Below, piece by piece: positions 1-8,188 of a stretch of 24,794 nucleotides of DNA (position 1 is the stretch's first letter; each line of letters starts with the position of its first letter). The notes below the pieces were generated by a model that searched no databases, had not been told where the DNA came from, and saw only the letters and a list, made by a program, of their open reading frames with translations. The position numbers and the translations under genes are program-made. The DNA is from CAZFQG01 sp964520785 (GTDB taxonomy: Bacteria; Planctomycetota; Planctomycetia; Pirellulales; Thermoguttaceae), in contig CAZFQG010000087.1 of assembly GCA_964520785.1 (NCBI GenBank), positions 1 to 24,794 on the forward strand, read 5' to 3'.

Positions 1-589
1 TTCGCCGATGCTTCAGACAACGCGCTTCAAGACAGCGAACGCCGTAGCCCGTGGGCGCTGCCGGAGGTGTGAACTACGCCGTATCATTCCACCGGCTCAG
101 TTCGTCGGGCGGCGACGAACATTCCGACCCCCTCTCCGCCCGGGAAATCGACCATCTCAGATGACGTGGACTCGTATTGCTCCTGGCTCGGTCGCCAGAG
201 GGTGTTTCGATACTCCCCCTCGATGGTGGTGGTATCGGAGTGCGAATGAACGGGTAGACCATTGACGTATCCAGGGTGGGACGAAGGAAATCGGATACTT
301 GTGGTCCCGCGAGCCTATTGTATTTCCATTGGAGGGGGTGGTAGAATAGGCGAATTGCATTGGCCCGTCGTTGTTTCCGAGTTTGCGTCGTCAAGGGTCG
401 TGTTCATAGCTCATGTGCTCTTGGTTTGTCGCGTCGGGTGCCGCCGGGCGGGCCGCGGTGAACTGGTAAACGGTGCCTTCGCCGGACAGGTTGTTTGAGG
501 TTGCTCTGTTTATTTTGTCACGAGTCCTAACGAACAGCCAGTGGCACCGGGCGCACCCTTCCCACGTCTCGGTGAGACGCGGCTACGAA
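1..589. other. Gene-poor left edge, no recognisable gene
   Basis: Several short open frames occur on both strands, but none has a recognisable domain, a signal peptide or a convincing ribosome binding site. A plus-strand frame is open from base 1 to a TGA at 70-72 (about 23 codons). It could be the tail of a gene starting outside the window, but nothing in it is recognisable. The only structure seen is a perfect 6-bp hairpin at 565-579, just past the stop of the DUF1559 gene. Confidence 0.5.
565..579 (-). terminator. Short hairpin after the DUF1559 gene
   Basis: CGTCTC and GAGACG are separated by a 3-base loop, 11-25 bases past the stop codon of the DUF1559 gene. No run of T follows on the minus strand, so it is at best a weak or factor-dependent terminator. 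Confidence 0.25.
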
Positions 590-1585
590 CTACTCCCCGT
601 CCCCGCTCACCGTTTCCCCCCCGCGACTTGTTCCCAGGGCACGCCAGGTCCAGACGTCGATATCGTTGGAGTAGAACATTACCGAACCGTCGCAGCGGAG
701 GGCATTTGCACCGCCGGGGTGGCGGCTACGGACGGCCATCATCAGGGGACGCGTATCACTGTGGGGGCCGTAGCAGGGGGGGTTGGCCGGATCTTCGGAG
801 TAGCAGTAATTGGCGTCGTGGACGATATCCGGCTCGTACGAGTTCGGGGTGACGTACGTGCTCAGGCCGGCGGCGTAGCTCCACCAAATCAGCCCGCGGA
901 GGTCGTACTGGCCGCTGGGGCCGTCGTGCCCCTGGATCACTTCTCCAGCCATCAGCGTGTTGCTCAGGCCGTCGGAGATGTCGCGGAACCTGAACGCGGG
1001 AGGTTCGTATCCGATGTGGCCGCCCGCCTCGAACGGGGCCCCGCCGAATTCCGCCCCCGGCATGCTCTGCTTCGCCCCGCCCATGTGGCCGATCAGGCCG
1101 CTGGGGTGGATGATGATCCCCGTGTTGCCGAAGTTGACGGCGTAGTTGTGTTTCGGCATCCCGCTGAATTCGCGTGGGATATCGCTGGGGCACGTGTAGG
1201 CGCCGACGCGGTTCTTGGTGACCGGAAGATTCATGCTTCCGCTATACCGGTAGGCGGTCCCGAGCGTGTCATATTTTCCCTCATGGTAATAGCGGTCGAA
1301 TCCGTCGGTCAGTTCCAGGTAGGGCATAATCCCAATTGCCCACGTCCCCCAGCAGCAACTATAGGCGCCAACCGGCAGAATGCCGTATGCACTGTGGTAT
1401 CCATGCATCCCGACACCGATCTGTTTGAGATTATTCGAGCACTGCATCCGCCGTGCCGCCTCGCGTGCCGCCTGTACGGCGGGGAGGAGCAATGCGATAA
1501 GAATCCCGATAATCGCAATGACGACCAGCAACTCGACGAGGGTAAAACCGCAACGCGACTTGAACATTTTCATCTTCTTACCCAT
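590..1585 (-). CDS. DUF1559 domain protein, type II secretion prepilin-like
   Basis: This 331-residue protein has the standard planctomycete DUF1559 build. Residues 12-20 form a prepilin cleavage and methylation site (C-G, then FTLVELL, with Glu at position 5 of the mature end), followed by a hydrophobic helix and the AAREAARRMQC segment. Near the C-terminus is H-P-G-G-A-N-A-L-R-C-D-G, which fits the H-X9-DG motif of the family. Such proteins are very numerous in planctomycetes and probably form pseudopilin-like envelope structures; their exact role is unknown. The start ATG at 1585 has no clear ribosome binding site; an internal ATG four codons in, preceded by AAGAAG, is possible. The gene lies 62 bases after the lipoprotein gene on the same strand, a common pairing, so co-transcription from the promoter at 2205-2233 is likely. 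Confidence 0.95.
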   Translation of the reverse strand: MGKKMKMFKSRCGFTLVELLVVIAIIGILIALLLPAVQAAREAARRMQCSNNLKQIGVGMHGYHSAYGILPVGAYSCCWGTWAIGIMPYLELTDGFDRYYHEGKYDTLGTAYRYSGSMNLPVTKNRVGAYTCPSDIPREFSGMPKHNYAVNFGNTGIIIHPSGLIGHMGGAKQSMPGAEFGGAPFEAGGHIGYEPPAFRFRDISDGLSNTLMAGEVIQGHDGPSGQYDLRGLIWWSYAAGLSTYVTPNSYEPDIVHDANYCYSEDPANPPCYGPHSDTRPLMMAVRSRHPGGANALRCDGSVMFYSNDIDVWTWRALGTSRGGETVSGDGE

Positions 1586-1647
1586 GCACCACTACAATGA
1601 GAATACTGCGGAAAGGTCTCGACTCTTCGGCAAACGCCCCCACCGAT

Positions 1648-2085
1648 TCAACGGCTCTTCAACTCAAAATCGAACGTACTCGCCCCTGAATTCGTAACGT
1701 TCGCCGTCAGGGTCGTGGCACGGTTGTAAACCGGGGGGATGATCTCTCGGCCGATCGCACGCGGACCGGCACCCGGCATGGCCTCCCCTTGGCCTTGCTC
1801 AGGTGCGACCGACGAATGAATCCGCACGCGGTACTCTCCCGGGGGAAGCCCCTTCAGCGTGGGGATGGAGTACTCACCGTCCTTGATCGACGTGCCGCTC
1901 CCCACCTTGCCGGGCCCGCGCTTGACCGGTTCAAACTGAATCAATCCTTGAGGAAGCGGTTTGCCGTCCAGGGTGACTTTCCCGGAGACCCCCAGTCTAC
2001 CTAGTTTATTCCGCCCACATCCGGCGAGGCCGGTCATGAGGATACCGCAAAGGATCAGCGATACGCACCGTTTACCGTTTACCAC
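1648..2085 (-). CDS. Small lipoprotein with carboxypeptidase-regulatory-like fold
   Basis: The chosen start is GTG at 2085, because AAAGGAG lies 5 bases upstream of it; the open frame extends to 2139 but without such a site. The 145-residue product begins with a basic stretch and a hydrophobic helix ending in the lipobox L-A-G-C (lipidated Cys23). The mature part contains V-S-G-K-V-T-L-D-G-K-P-L-P, then G-L-P-P-G-E-Y-R-V-R-I, the typical beginning and end of a transthyretin-like or carboxypeptidase-regulatory-like beta sandwich. In planctomycetes such lipoproteins usually sit beside DUF1559 genes, as here. The function is unknown; a structural or adhesive envelope role is inferred. Confidence 0.87.
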   Translation of the reverse strand: MVNGKRCVSLILCGILMTGLAGCGRNKLGRLGVSGKVTLDGKPLPQGLIQFEPVKRGPGKVGSGTSIKDGEYSIPTLKGLPPGEYRVRIHSSVAPEQGQGEAMPGAGPRAIGREIIPPVYNRATTLTANVTNSGASTFDFELKSR

Positions 2086-2194
2086 GGGACTCCTTTCTTT
2101 GGGCGAGCGGAGCGCAAAAAATCTAGCGATCACTAACACCCTTTTGGGCTTGACCAGCCCGGCTCGCCAATATCCGCCACGAATACAGGAATTG

Positions 2195-2212
2195 GTTATA
2201 ATTGATTATAAC
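2195..2212. repeat. AT-rich palindrome with TATAAT on both strands
   Basis: GTTATAAT-TG-ATTATAAC is a perfect inverted repeat with 8-base arms, sitting in an otherwise GC-rich intergenic region between divergent genes. Each arm reads TATAAT on one strand. Only the minus-strand copy has a -35 at the right distance. It could be an operator as well as a -10 element. Confidence 0.6.
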
Positions 2213-2233
2213 TGTGTGGCAAGACGGGGTCAA
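2205..2233 (-). promoter_or_regulatory. Sigma70-type promoter for lipoprotein/DUF1559 operon
   Basis: On the minus strand TTGACC (2228-2233) is followed by a 17-base spacer and a perfect TATAAT (2205-2210). It points toward the lipoprotein start about 120 bases away. The -10 box is one arm of the palindrome at 2195-2212. Confidence 0.6.
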
Positions 2234-2336
2234 CCGTCTTCTTGGGCTTGCCGCTCGCCTTTCGGTCGGACAGAATCCCTACGGAGAATGGGCCCGGAAT
2301 AGAGGTTATCCGCGGAACCCACTGATGGGCGAAATA

Positions 2337-2365
2337 TTGACACAAATACCGGTAGTTGTTTTAAT
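2337..2365 (+). promoter_or_regulatory. Sigma70-type promoter for the sialidase-like gene
   Basis: A perfect TTGACA (2337-2342), a 17-base spacer and TTTAAT (2360-2365, five of six matches to consensus) face the sialidase-like gene. The predicted transcript start near 2372 would leave a leader of about 110 bases. Confidence 0.6.
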
Positions 2366-2481
2366 GGGGATTATCGACCGATGCCACCGATGCCGGTTCC
2401 CCAGTGCCAGAATGCGCCGCGGCTTGGTCGGGGTACTGTTGTGCGAGAACCTATATAACGACCTGGGCCGGAGTAGAAGGA

Positions 2482-4656
2482 ATGGCGGTACACTTTCGGG
2501 CACTCTCGTTGGCGATGACGTGGACGGCGGTGCCGTTTCTTCTGGTCCCGCAAGGCGTTTGCGCGGCTTTCCATGCTGGAAATCGCCTTCACGTCCTAAG
2601 TTACCAACTCTCCTCGTCAATACCCCCCCTGTATGGATCGATCTATTCCGAAACAGAGGGATACCGTTTGGTCAGCATCGCGCCGAACCGCCAGTCGGAC
2701 GACAACGGGCGAACCTGGACGCCCTGCCCTCCGGTGCCCGACTTCACCGCCGGGTTACCCTACGGATATCGGCGCGGCCCGGTGACGGCCGTCGTCGACC
2801 CGAATACCGACCGCATGATAACCATCGTCAACGCGATGGACACCGCCGGATTGAATCCGAACATCAGCGAACCGGCGATCGCCCAGCGGGAGTACTACTT
2901 GCGGTATCGGGTATCCGAGGACGGCGGACGCACGTGGCTTTTCGATGAACCGGTAATCGCCGGTGGAGGGAGTCACACGCGGGAAAATCCGTTTGAAGGG
3001 ATCGAGATCGGCTCGAATGCGTTCTACCTCGGCGACCGGGGATGCATTCCGCTGGTTACCAACTCCGGGCGGATACTCGTTCCCGTCCAGGCGACGATCC
3101 TGGATGAGAACGGCGGCTTGTACAATCCCCTGGGACAAACCACTTACACCGACGTCTTCGTGGCGAAAGGAAACTGGACGGCCGATAAGCGGATCGAATG
3201 GACGGCCTCGGAACGCGTGAACGTCTCCCCGGCTCTCTCGACGCGCGGAATGATCGAACCGACGCTGGCACAGATGCCGGACGGCCGAATCCTGATGGTC
3301 ATGCGGGGAAGCAATGCCGGCGCGACGAGTCTGCCCGGATACCGTTGGTACTCGATTTCGGAGGACGACGGCGACACATGGACGCAACCGCGGCCGTGGA
3401 CCTACGATGACGGAACGGCGTTCTTCTCGCCGAGTAGCATGTCTACGCTGATCACCCACTCCAGCGGCCGGGTGTTTTGGGTGGGAAACGTCAGCGAGCA
3501 AAACAGTTCGGGAAACAGCCCTCGATATCCGGTCGTGATGGGCGAAGTCGATCCGGACAACCTGATGCTCATCCGCGACGGCGTGATCACGGTGGACGAC
3601 GTCCGGCCCGAGGACGCGGTGCGCGGCCGGATCGATATGAGCCATTTTTGGGTGGTCGAAGACCGTAGTAACGAGACGCTCCTCCTAACATATACTCGGG
3701 CGTACGACAGCTACAGTTCGAGGGAGTACGCGACGGTCCGCGTTGCCACCAGTCCGCGGAGAAAGCATTCCGCGCTGTTCGACTTCAAGTATGAAATGGA
3801 TGTCATGCCCACCACGCTCGACCTGGACGGAAACGGCGCGGCCGATCTGACCGTCGGCGGTGTCCCCGCGACCCTGCGTAGCGGCGTTCTCGCTTCACCG
3901 GGCGACGGTTACCTGAGATCGCCGCCGGAAGGGGGGATCTGGCACGCCGAAGTGGATTTCGCCGAAGGCTGGACCATCGAAGTGCGGCTGAAGATCACGA
4001 GTCAGACCCAGGGCGACTGGGCATGGCAACTCTTCGCGGGCGCGCCGGGCGTGAATACCGCCGCGACGCTCTGCATTGCCCAAGACGGCCAAGGCTGGAG
4101 CAGCGGCTCCAATCTGGGCGCCGGGGACAACACGGACGACTTCCACGTATTTCGTGTGGCCCAAGTACCGGGGGCATCGACCTATTCCGTCTGGCGGGAC
4201 GGCGAGCTGATCGCCGATAGTCTGGACCCCGGCTATCAAGTGGGCAACTCCCTTTGGCTCGGCGATGGCAGCGGTGGTTTTACCGGCACCGCCGAGATCG
4301 ACTATTTTCGGTTGACCAGTGGATTCTTCGCGCCCGCGCCGTATCCCGGCGACCTCAACGAAGACGGGGTCGTCGGCAGTCAGGATCTCGATATTGTTCG
4401 CGCGTGGTGGGGCCGGAGGGTGACCCCGGGCGACACGTCCCGCGGTGACGCGAATGGAGACGGCCTGATCGGCGGTGACGATCTGGATATCGTCCGCGCG
4501 AACTGGGGAACCACCGTGGCTGCCGTTCCAGAGCCGGGCGTTCTCTTGTTCGGAATCGCGGGGGGCCTGTTCGCCTTCCGGCGGTGGTGCCGAGGGCGGA
4601 GACAGAGTTCCCCATCGGCAAACGTTCGATCCGTGTTCCCTCGCGGAATATGCTAA
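2482..4656 (+). CDS. Sialidase-like exoprotein with dockerin repeats and PEP-CTERM anchor
   Basis: The frame is open from 2404, but the ATG at 2482 starts a plausible signal peptide (M-A-V-H-F-R, then a hydrophobic stretch to about residue 27) with GAAGGA directly in front; an ATG at 2515 is the alternative. The 724-residue product has three Asp-box motifs of the BNR/sialidase propeller: S-D-D-N-G-R-T-W (72-79), S-E-D-G-G-R-T-W (145-152) and S-E-D-D-G-D-T-W (293-300). V-M-R-G-S near 275 could supply one of the conserved arginines. Residues about 435-610 look like a LamG/concanavalin-type beta-sandwich. From 624 come two dockerin-type D-x-N-x-D-G-x-x-x-x-x-D-L calcium loops, then VPEPG at 682 with a hydrophobic helix and an R-R/R-G-R-R cluster (PEP-CTERM sorting signal). 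It is probably exported and surface-anchored. It may release sialic acid or a related sugar, but the substrate is inferred from the fold only. Confidence 0.85.
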   Translation: MAVHFRALSLAMTWTAVPFLLVPQGVCAAFHAGNRLHVLSYQLSSSIPPLYGSIYSETEGYRLVSIAPNRQSDDNGRTWTPCPPVPDFTAGLPYGYRRGPVTAVVDPNTDRMITIVNAMDTAGLNPNISEPAIAQREYYLRYRVSEDGGRTWLFDEPVIAGGGSHTRENPFEGIEIGSNAFYLGDRGCIPLVTNSGRILVPVQATILDENGGLYNPLGQTTYTDVFVAKGNWTADKRIEWTASERVNVSPALSTRGMIEPTLAQMPDGRILMVMRGSNAGATSLPGYRWYSISEDDGDTWTQPRPWTYDDGTAFFSPSSMSTLITHSSGRVFWVGNVSEQNSSGNSPRYPVVMGEVDPDNLMLIRDGVITVDDVRPEDAVRGRIDMSHFWVVEDRSNETLLLTYTRAYDSYSSREYATVRVATSPRRKHSALFDFKYEMDVMPTTLDLDGNGAADLTVGGVPATLRSGVLASPGDGYLRSPPEGGIWHAEVDFAEGWTIEVRLKITSQTQGDWAWQLFAGAPGVNTAATLCIAQDGQGWSSGSNLGAGDNTDDFHVFRVAQVPGASTYSVWRDGELIADSLDPGYQVGNSLWLGDGSGGFTGTAEIDYFRLTSGFFAPAPYPGDLNEDGVVGSQDLDIVRAWWGRRVTPGDTSRGDANGDGLIGGDDLDIVRANWGTTVAAVPEPGVLLFGIAGGLFAFRRWCRGRRQSSPSANVRSVFPRGIC

Positions 4657-4709
4657 TCCACTCGCAACTCGCCGAATTGGGCCGCCGCGTGGAGGAAATG
4701 GGCGGTGAT

Positions 4710-5603
4710 CTAGCGTTCCCACTTCAGTTCATCCGGCAACGGCGGGGTCGCGCCGGATTGCGTGCATACATACGCCGCGACTCGATTCGCCCGGTCGTTG
4801 ATCGTGTCGAGGTCCCATCCTTGCAGCAACCCGGTCACGAGGACGGCGGTGAAGGAGTCGCCCGCTCCGACGGTATCGGCGATCTTCGCCGGAACGCCGG
4901 GATGCGTCGACCGATCAGAAGGGGAGACGAGGACGGAGCCGTTCGAGCCTTTCGTCAGAGCGATGGCCGTGAGCGAGAACCGTTCGAGAATCATCTCCAG
5001 CAGGGCCTCTTCCTCTCCCTCCAGACAAAGCAATTCCGCGACGACCGGCAATTCCTCGTCATTGAGTTTCAGCACCGTCGCGGCATCCAGGGAAGCGGCG
5101 ACGGCTTCCGCGTCGTAGAATCGTTGACGGAGATTAACGTCGAATATCCGCGAACAAGCCGACGGAGTCGCCCCGAGAAACGCGCGGATCGTCTCGCGCG
5201 AAACCCGCGACCGCTGGGCGAGCGAACCGAAGCAGACCGCGTCCGTCCGCCTTGCCAACGCGAGTATCTCCGGCGACGGGGGAATGAAGTCCCACGCGAC
5301 GTCCGTATGGATGATGTATTCCGGCTTGCCGTGAGAATCCAGTTCGATGCTCACGGTTCCGGTAGGGTACGTATCGTCCACCGCGACCGTATCGCGGTCG
5401 AGCCCCAACTCGTCGATCTTAGTGAGTATCTCTCTCCCCAGCTCGTCGCGGCCGATGCAACTAACCACCTTCGCATCGGCTCCTTGGACCGCCGCATGAT
5501 AGGCGAAATTGGCCGGAGCCCCCCCGAATTGTTTTCCGCCCGGCAGAAGATCCCAGAGGACCTCCCCGAGACCGACGACTGTAGGTTTGTTGGCATTGTT
5601 CAT
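4710..5603 (-). CDS. PfkB-family carbohydrate kinase, probable fructokinase
   Basis: This 297-residue protein is a complete ribokinase/PfkB-family sugar kinase. The N-terminus has V-V-G-L-G-E-V-L-W-D and the G-G-A-P-A-N-F-A sugar-binding segment. The C-terminus has D-T-V-G-A-G-D-S-F-T-A, with the catalytic base Asp249 in the G-A-G-D anion hole. L-W-D-L-L-P-G-G-K-Q-F-G-G-A-P-A-N is typical of bacterial fructokinases (ATP + fructose to fructose-6-phosphate), but other sugars cannot be excluded. AAGGAG precedes both the ATG at 5603 (9 bases) and a GTG at 5606 (6 bases); either may be used. The gene converges on the sialidase-like gene with a 53-base gap and diverges from the UroD-like gene, so it is probably a single-gene transcript. 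Confidence 0.9.
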   Translation of the reverse strand: MNNANKPTVVGLGEVLWDLLPGGKQFGGAPANFAYHAAVQGADAKVVSCIGRDELGREILTKIDELGLDRDTVAVDDTYPTGTVSIELDSHGKPEYIIHTDVAWDFIPPSPEILALARRTDAVCFGSLAQRSRVSRETIRAFLGATPSACSRIFDVNLRQRFYDAEAVAASLDAATVLKLNDEELPVVAELLCLEGEEEALLEMILERFSLTAIALTKGSNGSVLVSPSDRSTHPGVPAKIADTVGAGDSFTAVLVTGLLQGWDLDTINDRANRVAAYVCTQSGATPPLPDELKWER

Positions 5604-5892
5604 CACAAATCACTCCTTCCATCGGGTACTAACGCATCGGGGCCTTTGCCGCGGCAACTCTCGTATTCTACCGGAGGTCCGGGTATTCGGCTACCCCGAG
5701 GTCGGCAAGCCCGTTCGACACCCGACCTCGAAGTGGTTGCGGCGCTTAAACGGTTTTCGTATCTTAGTGTTGAATTACCGGTGCGAAAGGTGTTCCTTTC
5801 CAGAGAAGAACCAATGAGATGAATACTGCCTTTCTCGATTCGGTCCATCCTGACGGTCCGAGAAACGTGATCTCATTCCGAGGAAACGGCCC

Positions 5893-7068
5893 ATGAACTC
5901 CCGAGAGCGCATTTTCGCCGCTTTGAATCACGAAGAACCGGACTGCATTCCGTATGACCTCGGAGGAACGCACGTCACGTCGATCCACGTCGTCGCCTAC
6001 CGCCGCTTGTGCGCCGCGCTGGGGATCGATCCCGAGCCGGTGGTGTTTTCCGACATCGTCCAGCAAACGGTCGTTCCCTGCGACGCCCTGATGGAGCGGT
6101 TCGGCGTTGACACCCGGGGGCTGTTTCCGGGTTGCAGTCACAACCGAGGCTTCGAGACCGCCACCGAGACGGAAGATGCCTATGAACACGTCGACGAGTG
6201 GGGATTCGCGCAGCGGTTGGCGAAGAAAGGTGGGTTCTGGTGGTCGCAGGTCGGGTTCCCCATCGATGGGATGACGGTAGATCCCAAGGCACTCGCCGCG
6301 TACCGCTGGCCGGTGGCGGACGATCCGTCGCGGATCGAGGGCCTGCGCGTGCTTGCCCGGGAATACCGCGACGCGGGCAAGATCGTAATGTGCAAGAGCC
6401 TCTGCGCCGGCATGTTCGAGATGGGGCAGCGGTTTCGCCGGATGGACAACTTCTTGTGCGACCTTCTGGCCGATCCCAAAACGGCCGAGATGCTGATGGA
6501 CGGTGTCTTGGAGCTGAAAAAACGCTACTGGGCGATGGTCCTCGGCGAGTTGGGCGATCTGATCGACATCGTGGTCGAAAATGACGACTACGGCACGCAG
6601 GAGAGCCAGCTCATTTCACTGCGAACGTATGAAACCCTCATCCGCCCGAGGCTGGAAGACCTCTTCCGGTTCATCAAGGAGACGCACGTGGAGAAGCGCG
6701 CCGGCGGGGAGCGCGGGTATCTCTTCTTCCACTCCTGCGGGAACGTCCGGCCCTATCTGCCCGGTTTCATCGAGATGGGGGTCGATATTCTCAACCCGGT
6801 CCACGTCACGGCGGACGGGATGTCGCCGGAGGACCTCAAGCGGGACTTCGGCGACACGATCACGTTCTGGGGGGGCGGCGTCGAGACGCAGAACATCCTC
6901 TCCCGCGGCACGCCGGAGGAAGTCCGCGGCAATGTCCGTCGGAACGTCGACGCCCTGGCTCCCGGGGGCGGCTTTGTCTTCAATACGATCCACAATATCC
7001 AGGCCGAAGTCCCGCCGGAGAACATCCTGGCGATGTGGGAGGAGGTGTGGGGGAATGTCGAAGGATGA
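5893..7068 (+). CDS. Uroporphyrinogen decarboxylase-like (URO-D/MtaA superfamily) protein
   Basis: The 391-residue product opens with M-N-S-R-E-R-I-F-A-A-L-N-H-E-E-P-D and ends with I-Q-A-E-V-P-P-E-N-I-L-A-M-W-E-E-V, both hallmarks of the URO-D superfamily. F-F-H-S-C-G-N-V contains His280-x-Cys282, which resembles the zinc-ligating H-x-C of the cobalamin-dependent methyltransferases (MtaA/CmuA type) rather than true haem-pathway HemE. The basic N-terminal motif of HemE is not evident. A methyl-transfer or decarboxylation role on a small substrate is therefore inferred, and no corrinoid protein is encoded nearby. GAGGA lies 9 bases upstream of the ATG. It diverges from the PfkB kinase across a 289-base gap that could carry shared control; only a weak promoter candidate was seen there (TTGCGG at 5737, TATCTT at 5760, 17-base spacing). 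Confidence 0.9.
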   Translation: MNSRERIFAALNHEEPDCIPYDLGGTHVTSIHVVAYRRLCAALGIDPEPVVFSDIVQQTVVPCDALMERFGVDTRGLFPGCSHNRGFETATETEDAYEHVDEWGFAQRLAKKGGFWWSQVGFPIDGMTVDPKALAAYRWPVADDPSRIEGLRVLAREYRDAGKIVMCKSLCAGMFEMGQRFRRMDNFLCDLLADPKTAEMLMDGVLELKKRYWAMVLGELGDLIDIVVENDDYGTQESQLISLRTYETLIRPRLEDLFRFIKETHVEKRAGGERGYLFFHSCGNVRPYLPGFIEMGVDILNPVHVTADGMSPEDLKRDFGDTITFWGGGVETQNILSRGTPEEVRGNVRRNVDALAPGGGFVFNTIHNIQAEVPPENILAMWEEVWGNVEG

Positions 7069-7165
7069 GGTACATGAGCGGACTCGTTGTGTCTCGGCGG
7101 GCCGACCCTTGGCCGCGCGACGTTCGCCGGTTCTTCTGGTCTCCGAATAGCGGAGTGGCTCGCTA

Positions 7166-7761
7166 ATGACGAATTGGAACCGTTACCCATTCCTTCGGTC
7201 CGCCGCGTTCGGGGTATTCGTCCTGGTGGCGCGGATCGTCCCCGCTGAGGGCGAAGGCATCTCCCAAGAGCGGAAGGCCCCGTTCCGGGTTCTCTTCATC
7301 TGAGATGCATCACGCTTGGTGGAGGGAACGCTATTGCGAGGATATCTCCACGCTGGAGGTCCATGACTATCTGCGCGGCGGGGGCGACGTCGTCCAGGTG
7401 TTCGTCGAGCGGTGCGCGGAGAAGGGTATGAGGCCGTTCGTATCGTTGCGACTCAACGACGGGCATCATCTCGCCAACGAAGGGGGGCTGGAAAGCCGAC
7501 GGCGTCCTCCGAATTCAGGCCGAGAACGACCTTGCCACCAGCCAATGGACGGCGAAGGCCAACGGCGCTGAACTCAAGCCCGCGTTCGACCTGAGTGAAC
7601 CCTACGAGAACCCCTATAGCCCGCTCTTAGGGGACGCCACGGTACATCGGGGATGGATCGTGCCCCGCGAGGCGATTCGAGACGGGCCCAATGACTTCGA
7701 AGTGACAATGAAAAGTGGCGACAGCGCAAGGATCAGTTTCATCGATTTGGCGATTGAGTGA
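7166..7761 (+). pseudogene. Decayed secreted-protein gene in three reading frames
   Basis: Three coding-like pieces follow one another in different frames. The first (7166-7303) starts with ATG and a signal-peptide-like stretch (F-L-R-S-A-A-F-G-V-F-V-L-V-A) and stops at a TGA just after R-K-A-P-F-R-V-L-F-I. The second (about 7305-7480) contains G-G-D-V-V-Q-V-F-V-E-R-C and R-P-F-V-S-L-R-L-N-D-G-H-H. The third (7489-7761) runs from W-K-A-D-G-V-L-R-I-Q-A-E-N-D to a natural end at I-S-F-I-D-L-A-I-E. From memory, the middle piece resembles large planctomycete secreted proteins related to glycosidases. If so, several hundred codons have been lost by internal deletions as well as frameshifts. The original function is uncertain. 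Confidence 0.6.
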
Positions 7762-7785
7762 GGCGGAAGGCGCCTTTCGGCCCCC

Positions 7786-8094
7786 GATGTGTACGAGCGG
7801 AAAGAGGACACCACCTGGCGGGAATGGGGGGGGACTCTTGAACGAGGGGGACGACGATTCGGAACTGCATGAATGACGGCCAGGTCGCGAAGACGACGGA
7901 CTGCATATCGCTAAAGACTGATCAACGACGCCGGACGGATGGCCTTTCACGAGTCGGATTTCTCGGTCATCCCGGCCGGAATGCTCCTGAGCACCATCGA
8001 TGGCGACCGCCGCGTGAAATGCGAGGTTTTTTACCGGATCACCGGCTACGCGGCCGGAAAGTTGGGAATCGAGTGGGTGGACGTTTCCGGATAG
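7786..8094 (+). pseudogene. Frameshifted C-terminal remnant of an unknown protein
   Basis: Coding-like peptides continue across frame changes. D-V-Y-E-R-K-E-D-T-T-W-R-E-W-G-G is read in one frame up to a run of eight G at 7826-7833. The next frame gives L-L-N-E-G-D-D-D-S-E-L-H-E, is broken by a TGA at 7874, and continues as D-D-G-L-H-I-A-K-D to a TGA at 7919. One base out of frame, L-I-N-D-A-G-R-M-A-F-H-E-S-D-F continues smoothly to the stop at 8092-8094 (last residues G-I-E-W-V-D-V-S-G). The smooth hand-over at 7917-7920 suggests a one-base loss. It may be a second gene or part of the same decayed locus as 7166-7761. No family was recognised. Confidence 0.5.
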
Positions 8095-8156
8095 CGGCGG
8101 ATGGAGCCGTCTTGCGCTCAGATTCCGTCCGCCGTACCAGGGTCTTCAACGGGCCG

Positions 8157-8175
8157 GCCGGCGCCTCATGCCGGC
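8157..8175 (-). terminator. GC-rich hairpin downstream of sulfatase
   Basis: GCCGGC occurs twice with a 7-base loop, 14 bases beyond the stop of the sulfatase gene. There is no T-run after it on the minus strand, so termination is only a possibility. Confidence 0.25.
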
Positions 8176-8188
8176 GTCCGCGTTCCGC

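Noticed and set aside
473..1600. A 375-codon plus-strand open frame opposite the DUF1559 gene
   Set aside because: No domain or start signals; the DUF1559 frame carries clear prepilin and H-X9-DG motifs.
4584..5822. A 412-codon plus-strand open frame opposite the PfkB kinase
   Set aside because: Arg-rich composition, no motif, and it overlaps a complete kinase.
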